Source of the DNA: Sphingomonas sp. Leaf21
GTDB taxonomy: Bacteria; Pseudomonadota; Alphaproteobacteria; Sphingomonadales; Sphingomonadaceae
Assembly (NCBI RefSeq): GCF_916858675.1
Contig: NZ_CAKASM010000011.1
Span: forward strand, 36,856-100,855
Length of the DNA stretch: 64,000 bases
Reading direction: 5' to 3'
The notes beneath the pieces are model-generated. The model was not told the origin of the DNA. It ran no database searches and saw only the letters and a program-made list of their open reading frames with translations. The number at the start of each line of letters is the position of its first letter. The first letter of the stretch is position 1. Shown here piece after piece: positions 8,938 to 19,200 of the stretch. The position numbers and the translations under genes were made by a program.

Positions 8938-9807
8938 CTATCCCCGCTTCCCCCTGGCATAATCCTGCGTCCCGCGCGTAACCACCTCGTCGCCCTCCAC
9001 GATCTCCGCCACCGGAATATCCGGCATCGCCTTGATCTCCTCGTAAAGCGGCGCGAAATCGGTCTCCAGCGTCATCCGCAGCAGGTCCTCGTAACTCGGT
9101 ATGACGAAGTAATTCTGCTGGAAGTCGTCGATCCGGTACTCGGTGCGCATCACCCGCTTGAGGTCGAAACCGATCCGGTTCGGGCTGGGGTCCTCCAGCG
9201 CGAAGCGACTTTCCGAATAGCTCGATACGATCCCCGCGCCATAGATACGCAGATCGCCACCCTCGCGAACGAGCCCGAACTCGACCGTGTACCAGTAGAG
9301 TCGCCCGAGATATTTGAGCGCATCCATGCCCAGCGCGCGCTGCCCCCCGCGCCCATAGGCCGCGAGATAATCGGCGAAGACCGGGTCTGCGAGCATCGGC
9401 ACATGCCCGAACACGTCGTGAAAGACGTCCGGCTCCTGAAGATAGTCGAGCTGGTCGGGTCGCCGGATGAAATTGCCCGCGACGAAGCGACGATTGGCCA
9501 TATGGTCGAAGAACACGTCGTCGGGCACCAGCCCCGGCACCGCCACCACCTGCCATCCGGTCAGCGTCATCAACCGTTCGGACAGCTCTTCGAAATCGGG
9601 GATGCCCGGTCGCGAGAGCTTGAGCACATCGAGCCCGCGCAGATACGCCTCCGACGCGCGGCCCGGCAGCAATTGGGATTGGCGCGCGAACAGGGTATCC
9701 CAGGTCGCATGCTCCTCCGCCGTATAATGCTCCCACCCCTGCGGAATGGTCCAGTCGGCCCCCGCGCCTTCGGGCGGGGCGGCGAGAACATGGGTATCCT
9801 GTGCCAT
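8938..9807 (-). CDS. phhA: Phenylalanine 4-hydroxylase
   Basis: Pterin-dependent non-heme iron monooxygenase converting phenylalanine to tyrosine. It has 289 residues, typical of the bacterial single-domain enzyme. The iron ligands are His130 and His135 (DVFHDVFGH) and Glu176 (WYTVEFGL). The pterin/substrate region includes GAGIVSSYSE. The start codon lies only 14 nt from the start of the divergent DUF2459 gene, so the two promoters must lie inside each other's 5' regions or the DUF2459 start lies further in. No pterin carbinolamine dehydratase gene is adjacent. Confidence 0.96.
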   Translation of the reverse strand: MAQDTHVLAAPPEGAGADWTIPQGWEHYTAEEHATWDTLFARQSQLLPGRASEAYLRGLDVLKLSRPGIPDFEELSERLMTLTGWQVVAVPGLVPDDVFFDHMANRRFVAGNFIRRPDQLDYLQEPDVFHDVFGHVPMLADPVFADYLAAYGRGGQRALGMDALKYLGRLYWYTVEFGLVREGGDLRIYGAGIVSSYSESRFALEDPSPNRIGFDLKRVMRTEYRIDDFQQNYFVIPSYEDLLRMTLETDFAPLYEEIKAMPDIPVAEIVEGDEVVTRGTQDYARGKRG

Positions 9808-9821
9808 GGCGCGAGCCTATC

Positions 9822-10517
9822 ATGAAGATGGTGACAAATGAAACCATATCGTGGCGACGCCTCGGGCGTGTTGCAAGGGGTGTGCTGGGCACGGTCGCGC
9901 TGATCCTGTTCGCCTATATCGCGATCGGGCTCGCCCTGGGCGCGGTTCCCCGCCGGGCGGTGGCGATGCCCGCCGCCGGACCCGACGCGGTCACCATCTT
10001 CGTCGAGTCGAGCGCGGTCCATACCGCGATCATCCTCCCCAAACAGGCGGCGGGGGTGGACTGGCGCGGCTGGGCGCGGCCCCAGGACCTGCGCGATCCG
10101 CGCTATGCCGGCTTTCCCTACCTGGCGATCGGTTGGGGCGAGGCGGGATTCTTTCGCGAGACGCCGCACTGGCGCGACATCAGGCCCGGCACGATCCTCC
10201 ATGCCGCGTTGGGCAGCGACCAGACGCTGATCCATGTCGACCATTTGCCGCTACCCCATGCGAACGGCGACGACGTGCGCGCCGTCCGCCTGTCACCGCA
10301 GGCCTATCGCAGGCTCGTATCGTTCATCCGGGCGAGCCGGCGACGGGATGGCCGGCACTATCCGGGCTATGACGTCTATGACGCCTTTTACGAGGCGAAT
10401 GGCCGCTACAGCGCGCGCCATACCTGCAACAGCTGGACCGGCGATGCGCTCGCGGCCGCGGGGGTGCGGATGGGATGGTGGACGCCGTTTCCCTGGACGG
10501 TGACGTCGTGGCTGTGA
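9822..10517 (+). CDS. DUF2459/TIGR02117 family membrane-anchored protein
   Basis: About 231 residues with one N-terminal membrane segment (VALILFAYIAIGLALGAV), then a soluble domain outside the membrane. Motifs fitting the family are VESSAVHTAIILP, LAIGWGEAGFF, YDVYDAFYEANGRY and the C-terminal HTCNSWTGDALAAAGV with Cys and Asn. The family is found near PHB/polyester genes in some bacteria, and its activity is unknown to me. The start is uncertain: ATGs at 9801, 9822 and 9828 are in frame, none with a clear Shine-Dalgarno; 9822 avoids overlap with phhA. Confidence 0.75.
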   Translation: MKMVTNETISWRRLGRVARGVLGTVALILFAYIAIGLALGAVPRRAVAMPAAGPDAVTIFVESSAVHTAIILPKQAAGVDWRGWARPQDLRDPRYAGFPYLAIGWGEAGFFRETPHWRDIRPGTILHAALGSDQTLIHVDHLPLPHANGDDVRAVRLSPQAYRRLVSFIRASRRRDGRHYPGYDVYDAFYEANGRYSARHTCNSWTGDALAAAGVRMGWWTPFPWTVTSWL

Positions 10518-10537
10518 TGCAGCCCGTCCAATTTTCT

Positions 10538-10566
10538 ACCCTCACCCCTCGCCGAGGGGAGAGGGT
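10538..10566. repeat. Intergenic hairpin between convergent genes
   Basis: ACCCTC (10538-10543) pairs with GAGGGT (10561-10566), enclosing CCCCTC-GCC-GAGGGG. It lies between two convergent genes and could act as a bidirectional stop, although neither side has a proper U-run. Confidence 0.5.
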
Positions 10567-10572
10567 CAGGCC

Positions 10573-10863
10573 TCAATATCCGGCGCGGTAGCCATCATAG
10601 CCTTGCTGGCCCTGTTGGCACTGATCGGGGTGCTTGCGGCACTGCTTCTCATACTCGCGCCGCTCGCGGCCTTCCCTGGCCTCCTGCTTGCGCATCTTGC
10701 GGCCATAGTTGCGGTCCGCCTCCGACTGGCTGGTCGTCGTCCAGTCGACCACCTGCCCCGCCGCCTGGAACGGCGCCTTCACCACGCTGGCGACCGTCTT
10801 GACGCAGCCTCCGGTCGCGAGCGGCAGGGTCAGGGCGGCGAGCTTCAGGACGAGGTTACGCAT
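10573..10863 (-). CDS. Small predicted lipoprotein
   Basis: 96 residues. The signal peptide MRNLVLKLAALTLPLATGGC ends in a lipobox-like TGGC, making Cys20 the likely lipidated residue. The mature part is charged and helical (EAREGRERREYEKQCRKHPDQCQQG) with two further cysteines, and ends Tyr/Gly-rich. No known domain is recognised. It is 10 nt downstream of glpQ on the same strand, so probably cotranscribed. Confidence 0.75.
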   Translation of the reverse strand: MRNLVLKLAALTLPLATGGCVKTVASVVKAPFQAAGQVVDWTTTSQSEADRNYGRKMRKQEAREGRERREYEKQCRKHPDQCQQGQQGYDGYRAGY

Positions 10864-10873
10864 GAACGGTCTT

Positions 10874-11944
10874 TCAACGAGGACGCACGACGGCGTTGCG
10901 GGTGTCTACCCCGATTTGCGGGAAATCGGTGAAGAAACCGTCGATGCCCTGGCCGAGCGCGGCGCGAATTTCACCCGCGACATCGCCATGCGTCTTGGGA
11001 TCGCTGCCCCGGCGAAAGGCGGGCCGAACGAAATAATTCTCGGCGCGATAGGTCCAGGGGTGGACGCGGAGCCCCGCCCGGTGCGCGTCGGCGACCAGCG
11101 ACGTCGGGGTATCGCCCGACCACAGCATCGCCTTGTCCGGTCCGATCCCCCAGGCATAGGTCGCGACCCGCTTCAGCCCTTCCGGCGTCATCATCCTGGC
11201 ATAATCGGGCGCGGCCCCGTCCGCCGGACCGCCCTCCGCCGCGACGAGCTGGATCAGGCGGATGCCCGTCATCGTCTTCAGATGCTGGAGGTTCTTCACC
11301 TCGAACGACTGGATGAAGACCGGCGCGTCGGCGGTCGTCCACCCCGCCTTGGTCAAAGCGGCGATCAGCGGTGCGTCGGTCCCCTTGCCGATCCCCGCGA
11401 AATAGGTCGGGTGCTTGGTTTCCGGATAGATGGAGATGGTCCGCCCGGTGTCCTTCGTCCGCTGCTTGGCGAGCGCGATGATCTCCTCCAGCGTCGGGAT
11501 CTCGAACTGCCCGTCATACGCGGTCGAGCGAAGCTGCGGCAGGCGTTCGCGGGCGCGAAGGGTCTTCAGCTCGGCGAGGGTGAAGTCCTCGGTGAACCAG
11601 CCGGTCTCGCTCTGGCCATCGATCGTCTTGGTGGTGCGGCGGTCGGCGAATTCGGGATGCGACGCGACATCGGTCGTCCCCGAAATCTCGTTCTCGTGCC
11701 GCGCGACGAGGTGGCCGTCCTTGGTCGGCACCAGGTCGGGCTCGATCACGTCCGCCCCCTCCCGGATCGCGAGGTCGTAGGCGGCGAGCGTATGCTCGGG
11801 CCGCTCCCCGCTCGCGCCGCGATGCGCGATGACGATGGGGGGCGACAGCGGCGTGGTCGGTTCGGCGGACATGGCCTCACCCTGCCCCAACGCAAGCGTC
11901 ACGGCAATGAGAGTGGCTCGCAACGGGAAACGCAAGAGATTCAT
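10874..11944 (-). CDS. glpQ: Periplasmic glycerophosphodiester phosphodiesterase
   Basis: Hydrolyses deacylated phospholipid diesters to glycerol-3-phosphate and the alcohol. It has 356 residues with an N-terminal secretion signal (hydrophobic run to about residue 22). The GDPD catalytic signature follows: IAHRGASGERPEHT, then GADVIEPDLVPTKDGHLVARHE, giving the His/Arg, Glu/Asp metal ligands and second His. The C-terminal GVDGFFTDFP-type motif is also present (QGIDGFFTDFP). The length and export signal match GlpQ rather than cytoplasmic UgpQ. Confidence 0.92.
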   Translation of the reverse strand: MNLLRFPLRATLIAVTLALGQGEAMSAEPTTPLSPPIVIAHRGASGERPEHTLAAYDLAIREGADVIEPDLVPTKDGHLVARHENEISGTTDVASHPEFADRRTTKTIDGQSETGWFTEDFTLAELKTLRARERLPQLRSTAYDGQFEIPTLEEIIALAKQRTKDTGRTISIYPETKHPTYFAGIGKGTDAPLIAALTKAGWTTADAPVFIQSFEVKNLQHLKTMTGIRLIQLVAAEGGPADGAAPDYARMMTPEGLKRVATYAWGIGPDKAMLWSGDTPTSLVADAHRAGLRVHPWTYRAENYFVRPAFRRGSDPKTHGDVAGEIRAALGQGIDGFFTDFPQIGVDTRNAVVRPR

Positions 11945-11979
11945 GACGTTTAATCTTCCGATAACAGTCCCGAGGGGAT

Positions 11980-12522
11980 GTGCCCGTGCATTTCACAATC
12001 AATGGTCAATCGCATGACATCGACGTCGATGTCCGAACCTCCCTGCTCGACCTGTGTCGCGAACATCTGGGGCTGACCGGCTCCAAGAAAGGTTGCGACC
12101 ATGGCCAGTGCGGGGCGTGCACGATGCTGGTGAACGGCCGCCGGGTGAATAGCTGCCTGACGCTGGCGGTGATGCACCAGGATGACGAGATCACCACGAT
12201 CGAGGGACTGGGTCAGCCGGGCAATCTCCACCCCCTGCAGGACGCGTTCGTTCGCCATGACGGATTCCAGTGCGGCTATTGCACGCCGGGGCAGATCTGC
12301 TCGGCGGTGGGTATGCTCGACGAGGTGAAGAAGGGCTGGCCGAGCCACGTCACCGAGGATCTGGGCCAGGCCGAGCTGACCGTCGAAGAGATTTCGGAGC
12401 GGATGAGCGGCAATCTTTGCCGCTGCGCCGCCTATCCCAACATCGTCGACGCGATCCGCGAGGTAGGCGGACAAGGCGACCGCAACGCCAGCGAGACCAT
12501 GGACCGGGAGGTCGTGGCATGA
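11980..12522 (+). CDS. Molybdenum hydroxylase, [2Fe-2S] subunit (PaoA/YagT-like)
   Basis: Small electron-transfer subunit of a xanthine oxidase-family aldehyde oxidoreductase. The plant-ferredoxin cluster motif is [14 protein letters not shown] with a later Cys, and the second cluster is CGYCTPGQ plus GNLCRCAAY. About 180 residues. E. coli PaoA carries a twin-arginine leader; none is visible here, so the enzyme is probably cytoplasmic. The start is a GTG; 11980 and 11986 are both possible because GAGGGG at 11972-11977 lies 2 and 8 nt upstream of them. The stop overlaps the next gene start by 3 nt. Confidence 0.9.
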   Translation: MPVHFTINGQSHDIDVDVRTSLLDLCREHLGLTGSKKGCDHGQCGACTMLVNGRRVNSCLTLAVMHQDDEITTIEGLGQPGNLHPLQDAFVRHDGFQCGYCTPGQICSAVGMLDEVKKGWPSHVTEDLGQAELTVEEISERMSGNLCRCAAYPNIVDAIREVGGQGDRNASETMDREVVA

Positions 12523-13502
12523 AGCCGTTCGACTATGCGCGCGCCGATTCGATCGGCACCGCCACCCGTGACGGCGCGGTCCCCGGCGCGCGCTTCATCG
12601 CGGGCGGCACCAATCTGCTCGACCTGATGAAATTGCAGGTCGAGACGCCAGACACCCTGGTCGACATCAGCCGCCTGGCGCTGACCGAGATCGAGGAGCG
12701 CGAGGACGGCGGGCTGACCATCGGGGCGCTGGTCCCCAATAGCGACCTCGCCGCCGACGCGCGCGTGATCGAGCGCTATCCGGTGCTGTCGCGCGCGTTG
12801 CTGGCCGGTGCGTCGGGGCAGTTGCGCAACAAGGCGTCGACCGGCGGAAACCTGCTCCAACGAACGCGCTGCTATTATTTCTACGATCCCGCTACCCCGT
12901 GCAACAAGCGCGAGCCGGGCAGCGGCTGTTCGGCGATCGGTGGCGAGAACCGTATCCTCGCGATCCTCGGCACCTCCGACCAGTGCATCGCGACCCATCC
13001 CAGCGACATGGCCGTCGCGATGCGTGCGCTGGAGGCGGTGGTCATCACCCAGACGCCCGATGGCGACCGCCGCCGCATCGCGATCGGCGACTTCTACCGC
13101 CTGCCGGGAGCCACGCCGGAGATCGAGACGGTGCTGCAGCCGGGCGAGCTGATCACCCATGTCGAACTGCCCCCCGCCCCCAAGGGTCGTCAGACCTATC
13201 GCAAGGTGCGCGACCGCGCCTCCTATGCCTTTGCGCTGGTGTCGGTCGCGGCGATCGTCGCGGTCGAGGACGGCAGGATCGCCTCGGCCCGGCTGGCCTT
13301 TGGCGGGCTCGGCCCGATGCCGTGGCGCGACGAGGCGGTGGAGCAGGCGCTGGTCGGACAGGCGCCGGGCGACGCGGCGTTCAACGCCGCCGCCGATGCG
13401 CTGCTGGCCGATGCCAGGGGCCATGGCTCGAACGACTTCAAGATTCCGCTGACGCGCCGCACGCTGATCGCGACGCTCCGTGAACTGACGCAGGAGGGCT
13501 GA
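12519..13502 (+). CDS. Molybdenum hydroxylase, FAD-binding subunit (PaoB/YagS-like)
   Basis: Middle subunit of the three-part molybdenum hydroxylase, passing electrons from the iron-sulfur subunit to FAD. It has 327 residues. The FAD-binding motif is [29 protein letters not shown] followed by [10 protein letters not shown] is the YagS-type region that also carries extra cysteines, which in PaoB bind a [4Fe-4S] cluster. The ATG overlaps the stop of the preceding gene (ATGA), indicating translational coupling. Confidence 0.92.
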   Translation: MKPFDYARADSIGTATRDGAVPGARFIAGGTNLLDLMKLQVETPDTLVDISRLALTEIEEREDGGLTIGALVPNSDLAADARVIERYPVLSRALLAGASGQLRNKASTGGNLLQRTRCYYFYDPATPCNKREPGSGCSAIGGENRILAILGTSDQCIATHPSDMAVAMRALEAVVITQTPDGDRRRIAIGDFYRLPGATPEIETVLQPGELITHVELPPAPKGRQTYRKVRDRASYAFALVSVAAIVAVEDGRIASARLAFGGLGPMPWRDEAVEQALVGQAPGDAAFNAAADALLADARGHGSNDFKIPLTRRTLIATLRELTQEG

Positions 13503-13506
13503 TCCC

Positions 13507-15744
13507 ATGTTCGGATTCGGCAAGGACGACACGCATTCGCTGACGATGAATCAGCCGCACCCCGACAGCCTGCTCGACACCGGCGTGCAGGGGGTGATCT
13601 CCAAACCGCTCGACCGGGTGGACGGACCGAAAAAGGTGACGGGCACCGCCACCTATGCCGCCGAATATGCGATCGAGAATTGCGCGCACGGCGTGCTGGT
13701 CAGCGCGCGCTTCGGCCATGGCAAGATCACGTCGATCGACGCCGACGCGGTCAAGGCGATCCCGGGCGTGATCGACGTCATCACCGATTACGACACCTTC
13801 ATCCGCAACTCGCAGCAGGGCGGCGAGACGGAGGCCCCGACGCAGGGCGTCCGCACCGTCGACTATTTCGGCGAGATCATCGCGATCGTCGTCGCCGAAA
13901 GCTTCGAGGTCGCGCGTGACGCGGCCAAGCGGCTCAAGGTCGACTATGAACCGCTGGACGGCACGTTCGACTATGAAGCGAACAGGGCCGAGGCCGAGCC
14001 CGCCACCGATGGCCTGATCAAGGGCCATTACGACCAGGGCGATTTCGACAAGGCGTTCGATGGCGCGGCGGTCAAGATCGACGTGACCTACACCACCCCC
14101 AGCCAGAACTCCGCCGCGATGGAACCACATGCCTCCATCGCGGTGTGGGAGGACGGCGCGCTGACGCTTTACGGCGCGTATCAGATGCCGACCTCCGACG
14201 CGCAGCAGCTCGCCAAGGCGCTGGGCGTGTCGCAGTCGAAGGTCCGGATCATCTCGCGCTACATCGGCGGCGGGTTCGGATCGAAGCTGGGCATCGCGCC
14301 CGAGAGCGTCGCCGCCGCCATCGCGGCCAAGCGGCTGAACCGTCCGGTCAAGGCGGTGATGTTGCGCCAGCAGGTGTTCGACGCCACCGTCCGCCGCTCC
14401 AACACCGAACAGCACATGCGACTGGGCGCGGAAGCGGGCGGTCGGATCGTCGCGCTCGGGCACGAGTCGATCACCTCGAACCTGCCCGACGAGGATTTCT
14501 TCGAGCCCGTCGGGATCGGCACGCACTTCCTCTATGGTGGCGAGAACCGGCGCATCAATCATGATGTGGTCCGGCTCAACTGGACGCTGTCGGGCTCGAT
14601 GCGCGCGCCGGGCGAGGCGGTCGGCATGGTCGGCATGGAATGCGCGATGGACGAGCTGGCCGAAGCGATCGGCATGGATCCGATCGCCCTTCGCAAGGTC
14701 AACGATCCCGAGCAGGACCCCGAGTTGAAGGTTCCCTATTCCTCGCGTGCGCTTACCCGCTCGCTGGAGGAGGGTGCGAAGCATTTCGGCTGGGACCGGC
14801 GTCAAGCTGCGGGCCAGCGGCGCGAGGGGGACTGGCTGATCGGCATGGGCGTCGCCGCCGCCTGTCGCTCCAACCAGTTGCAGCAGTCCGCCGCCAAGGT
14901 CGAACTCCATCCCGACGGCACCGCGACCGTCTCCTCGGCGATGACCGATATCGGCACGGGCAGCTACACGATCATGGCGCAGATCGCCGCCGAGATATTG
15001 GGGCTTCCGGTCGAGAAGGTGACGATGGCGCTGGGCGATACCAACGATCCCCCCGCGGCGGGTTCGGGCGGCTCCTGGGGTGCGGCCTCGGCGGGTTCGG
15101 CGGTATACCTCGCGGCCGAGCGGGTCCGCGAGAAGCTGGCCAAGGCGATGGGCGTCGACACCGACAGCCTGACGCTGAAGGACGGGATGGCGATCGGCGA
15201 CAACCGGTCGGTTCCGATCGGCGAGCTGGTCGGCGAGGACGGCCTGTCCGCCATCGGCGAGATCAAGCCGGGTGCGCAGGAGAAGCAGTTCAACCAGGCC
15301 AGCTACGGTGCGCATTTCGCCGAAGTGGGCGTGAACATCGTCACCGGCGAGGTTCGCGTCCGCCGGATGTTGGGCGTGTTCGCGGCGGGGCGGGTGCTCA
15401 ACGCCAAGACCGCGCGCTCCCAATGCCTGGGCGGCATGACCTTCGGCATCGGCACCGCGCTGACCGAGGATCTGATCCACGATCAGCGCACCGGCAAGCT
15501 GGTGAATCACGACCTGGCCGAATATCATGTGCCGGTGAACGCCGACGTGCCCCAGCTCGAGGTCCATTTCCTCGACGAACGCGATATCCACGCCAACCCG
15601 ATCCACGCCAAGGGGATCGGCGAGCTGGGTATCTCCGGCGCGGCCCCGGCGGTCGTCAACGCCATCTACAACGCCACCGGCATCCGGGTGCGCGAGATGC
15701 CGGTGACGCTCGACAAGCTGCTCGACCATCTCCCGGCGCTTTGA
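13507..15744 (+). CDS. Molybdenum hydroxylase, molybdopterin-binding catalytic subunit (PaoC/YagR-like)
   Basis: Catalytic subunit of 745 residues. It has the typical order: N-terminal RVDGPKKVTGTATYAAEY, the Mo-pterin loop RYIGGGFGSKLG, GSMRAPGEAVGM, SGGSWGAASAGSAV, and the C-terminal GIGELGISGAAPAVVNA, whose Glu is the base of the reaction in this family. It likely oxidises aldehydes or N-heterocycles; the substrate cannot be told from sequence. GGAGG precedes the start by about 8 nt. It is followed by xdhC with a 1-nt overlap. Confidence 0.93.
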   Translation: MFGFGKDDTHSLTMNQPHPDSLLDTGVQGVISKPLDRVDGPKKVTGTATYAAEYAIENCAHGVLVSARFGHGKITSIDADAVKAIPGVIDVITDYDTFIRNSQQGGETEAPTQGVRTVDYFGEIIAIVVAESFEVARDAAKRLKVDYEPLDGTFDYEANRAEAEPATDGLIKGHYDQGDFDKAFDGAAVKIDVTYTTPSQNSAAMEPHASIAVWEDGALTLYGAYQMPTSDAQQLAKALGVSQSKVRIISRYIGGGFGSKLGIAPESVAAAIAAKRLNRPVKAVMLRQQVFDATVRRSNTEQHMRLGAEAGGRIVALGHESITSNLPDEDFFEPVGIGTHFLYGGENRRINHDVVRLNWTLSGSMRAPGEAVGMVGMECAMDELAEAIGMDPIALRKVNDPEQDPELKVPYSSRALTRSLEEGAKHFGWDRRQAAGQRREGDWLIGMGVAAACRSNQLQQSAAKVELHPDGTATVSSAMTDIGTGSYTIMAQIAAEILGLPVEKVTMALGDTNDPPAAGSGGSWGAASAGSAVYLAAERVREKLAKAMGVDTDSLTLKDGMAIGDNRSVPIGELVGEDGLSAIGEIKPGAQEKQFNQASYGAHFAEVGVNIVTGEVRVRRMLGVFAAGRVLNAKTARSQCLGGMTFGIGTALTEDLIHDQRTGKLVNHDLAEYHVPVNADVPQLEVHFLDERDIHANPIHAKGIGELGISGAAPAVVNAIYNATGIRVREMPVTLDKLLDHLPAL

Positions 15745-16667
15745 TGAGCGAGAATGACAGCGTCCTCGCCGCCGCGCGCGAATGGCGGGGCGAGCCGATG
15801 GCGATCGCGACGGTGGTGTCGACCTGGGGGTCGGCACCGCGTCCGCGTGGCAGCCATATGCTGGTCCATGCCAATGGCCGGTTCGAGGGATCGGTCTCGG
15901 GCGGTTGCGTGGAGAACGACATCCTCCACACCGCCGCCGAGGTGATCGCCGGTGCCCCCGCCCAGGTGAAGCGCTACGGCGTCGCGGATGCGTCGGCCTG
16001 GGAAGTCGGGCTGCCCTGCGGCGGCGAGATCGCGGTGATGGTGCAGCCGGTCTCGGCCCAGGGCTTCGATCCCGAGCTGTTCGACCGGATCGCCGAGGCG
16101 CGCGATAACGGTCGGTCGCTCACCGTCACCACCGACCTCGCCACCGGCCATTCGGACCTGCGGCCGATCGAGACGGGGGAGGTCTTCGCCAATCGCTACG
16201 ACCCGCCGCGCCGGTTGCTGATCGTCGGCGCGGTCCAGATCGCGCAAAGCCTGGCGCAATTGGCGCAGACGCTCGGCATCGCCACCACCGTCATCGATCC
16301 GCGCGCCCGCTTCCTGACCGAGGAGCGCTTCCCCGGCGTGACGCTCGACGATCGCTGGCCGGACGAGGCGGTGGCCGCCTATGCCCCCGGCCCCGCCACC
16401 GCCGTCGTGACGCTCAGCCACGACATCAAGATCGACGACCCGGCGCTCATCGCCGCGCTCTCGCACGACACCGCCTATGTCGGCGCGCTGGGCAGTCGCC
16501 GCAGCCATGCCGCAAGGCGCGAGCGGCTGGCGGCGGCGGGTCTCACCGCGGAAGCGATCGACCGGATCGACGGGCCTGTCGGCCTCGATATCGGCGCGAT
16601 CGGCCCGTCCGAGATCGCGCTGTCGATCGCGGCGGCGATGATCGGAGCCTTTCATGATCGCCGCTGA
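15744..16667 (+). CDS. xdhC: XdhC-family molybdenum cofactor chaperone
   Basis: Binds the finished molybdenum cofactor, protects it during sulfuration and inserts it into the catalytic subunit (role of XdhC/PaoD). It has 307 residues. Family motifs are VSTWGSAPRPRGSHM, SVSGGCVENDI, LPCGGEI, the Rossmann-like RRLLIVGAVQIAQSLAQLA, and YVGALGSRRSHAARR near the C terminus. The ATG overlaps the PaoC-like stop by one base, so it is coupled to its client enzyme. Confidence 0.92.
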   Translation: MSENDSVLAAAREWRGEPMAIATVVSTWGSAPRPRGSHMLVHANGRFEGSVSGGCVENDILHTAAEVIAGAPAQVKRYGVADASAWEVGLPCGGEIAVMVQPVSAQGFDPELFDRIAEARDNGRSLTVTTDLATGHSDLRPIETGEVFANRYDPPRRLLIVGAVQIAQSLAQLAQTLGIATTVIDPRARFLTEERFPGVTLDDRWPDEAVAAYAPGPATAVVTLSHDIKIDDPALIAALSHDTAYVGALGSRRSHAARRERLAAAGLTAEAIDRIDGPVGLDIGAIGPSEIALSIAAAMIGAFHDRR

Positions 16668-17277
16668 AGAAGTCGCACTGGTCCTGCTCGCGGCGGGACG
16701 ATCGAGCCGGTTCGGCACCGCCAACAAGCTGGAGGCGGAGTTCCTGGGCAAGCCGGTCGGCTTCCACGTCACCACCGCCTTGGAGGATATTCGCTTCGCG
16801 ACGCGGATCGTGGTCACCGACGGATGCCAGCTCGACTTCGCCTCGCGCGGCTATCACGTGATCCACAACGCCGATGTGGGTCAGGGCATGTCGCATTCGC
16901 TGCATCTCGGCGTGCGCGAGGCGATCGCCGCGTCGCCCAGGGCGATCCTGATCGCGCTGGCCGACATGCCGCGCGTGACGGCGTCGCATATCTATCGGCT
17001 GTTCGACGCGTTCGAGGGGCCGGACACGATCGTCGCCTCGAGCAACGGCCAATATCCCACCCCGCCGGGGCTGTTCGGCTCGGCCCGCTTCGACGCGCTG
17101 CTGACGCTCAAGGGCGACGAGGGCGGGCGCAAGCTGGTCGCCGGGGGACGGCATGTCGTGACCGCCCCCGCCGAGCTGATCGATATCGACACGCCCGAGG
17201 ATCTGGAACGGCTACGCGCGCTGGTCCATGCGCCCGAACGCGTGGTCACTCGTGGCGGAGCGCATCGATCGGATTGA
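16654..17277 (+). CDS. MocA-like molybdopterin cytidylyltransferase / MobA-family nucleotidyltransferase
   Basis: 207-residue nucleotidyltransferase with the signature [16 protein letters not shown], the metal-binding [11 protein letters not shown], and PTPPGLFG. MocA converts Mo-molybdopterin to the cytosine dinucleotide form used by PaoABC-type enzymes, which fits its place as last gene of this operon. It overlaps xdhC by 14 nt. Its 3' end overlaps the convergent MacB-type permease gene by 32 nt. CTP versus GTP specificity is inferred from the neighbours. Confidence 0.85.
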   Translation: MIAAEEVALVLLAAGRSSRFGTANKLEAEFLGKPVGFHVTTALEDIRFATRIVVTDGCQLDFASRGYHVIHNADVGQGMSHSLHLGVREAIAASPRAILIALADMPRVTASHIYRLFDAFEGPDTIVASSNGQYPTPPGLFGSARFDALLTLKGDEGGRKLVAGGRHVVTAPAELIDIDTPEDLERLRALVHAPERVVTRGGAHRSD

Positions 17278-18450
17278 GCGCCGCCGCCCGCCGCGCCGGG
17301 AAATAGCCGAACACCACCCCGATCACCGCCGAAATCGCGAAGGCGACGATGTTGATCTGCAGGTCGAAGGTCCAGGGCACCTGCATCAGCGGCACCAGCG
17401 CGGCGATGATCGCCTGTGCCAGCATCAACCCGATGATCCCGCCCAGGCAGGACAGCACCACCGCCTCGACAAGGAACTGCATCAGCACCTCGCGCGCGAC
17501 CGCGCCGATCGCCAGGCGGATACCGATCTCGCGCGTCCGCTCGGTCACCGACACCAGCATGATGTTCATGATGCCGATGCCGCCCACGACCAGGCTGATC
17601 GCCGCCACCGCCGCGACGATGCGGGTCAGCATCGTCGTCGTGCTGGTCAGCGTATCGCTGATCTGCTTGGTGTCGAAGATGTTGAAGTCGTCTTCCTTGC
17701 CACCGGTGATGTTGCGCCGCTCGCGCAGCAGGTCGGTAAGCGAGGCCTGGACCGCGCTGGTCTGATACGCCTGGTCGACGCCGACCAGCATCAGACGGAT
17801 GTCGCGGCTGCCGGTGAAGCGGCGCTGCACCGCCTTGATCGGCATGAGGACGACATCGTCCTGGTCGCCAAAGCCCCCCTGCCCGCGCGTGGTCAGCACA
17901 CCGACCACGTCGCAACTGATCGCGCCGATCCGAAAGCGCTTGCCGACCGCGTCGGTGCTGGGGAACAGGTTCTTGCGGACGGTATTGCCGATGATGCACA
18001 CCGCCTTGCCGGACGCCTCTTCGGCCGGGGTCCAGAGCCGCCCCGATGCCAACGGCCAGGGCTGAACGGTGAAGTAAGCGAGGGTCGTGCCCGTCACCGT
18101 GGTCGACCAGTTCGCGCCTTCGTAGATAGCGGTCGCGGTGGTCTGCGCCTGCGGAGCGACCGCCGTCACGCCCGCGATCTGGTCCGCGATGGCCGACACG
18201 TCCTCGGGCTTGAAGTCGGGCGGGCGCGGGCCGCCGCCGCCACGCCCGAAGCCCTGGCCGGGGCGCACCTGAAGGATGTTGGTGCCCAGCGACGAGATGG
18301 ACTGCTGAACCGCCGCCGTCGTCGCCTTGCCCAACGTCACCATGGTCACGACCGCGCCGACGCCGATGATGATGCCCAGGGTCGTCAGGAACGAGCGAAG
18401 CACATGCCGCCTGATCGAGCGGATCGCGAGGATGAGTGTCGTGCCGAACA

Positions 18451-18451
<1 letters not shown>
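17246..18451 (-). CDS. MacB-type ABC transporter permease
   Basis: 401-residue permease: an N-terminal membrane helix ([20 protein letters not shown]), a long periplasmic domain of about 230 residues with a Gly-rich stretch, and three C-terminal membrane helices. This is the FtsX/MacB mechanotransmission topology. In this cluster permease and ATPase are separate genes, unlike fused E. coli MacB. Start and upstream stop overlap as ATGA. It probably exports a lipid, peptide or drug substrate through the adaptor and outer-membrane factor encoded upstream. Confidence 0.92.

Positions 18452-19186
<735 letters not shown>

Positions 19187-19200
<14 letters not shown>

Noticed and set aside
13438..15837. 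799-codon ORF antisense to the molybdenum hydroxylase large subunit
   Set aside because: Shadow frame with no recognisable motif; the plus-strand protein is complete.
16654..17277. MobA (guanylyltransferase) as product
   Set aside because: The operon encodes a PaoABC-type enzyme, which uses the cytosine form, so a MocA-like role fits better; sequence alone does not exclude MobA.
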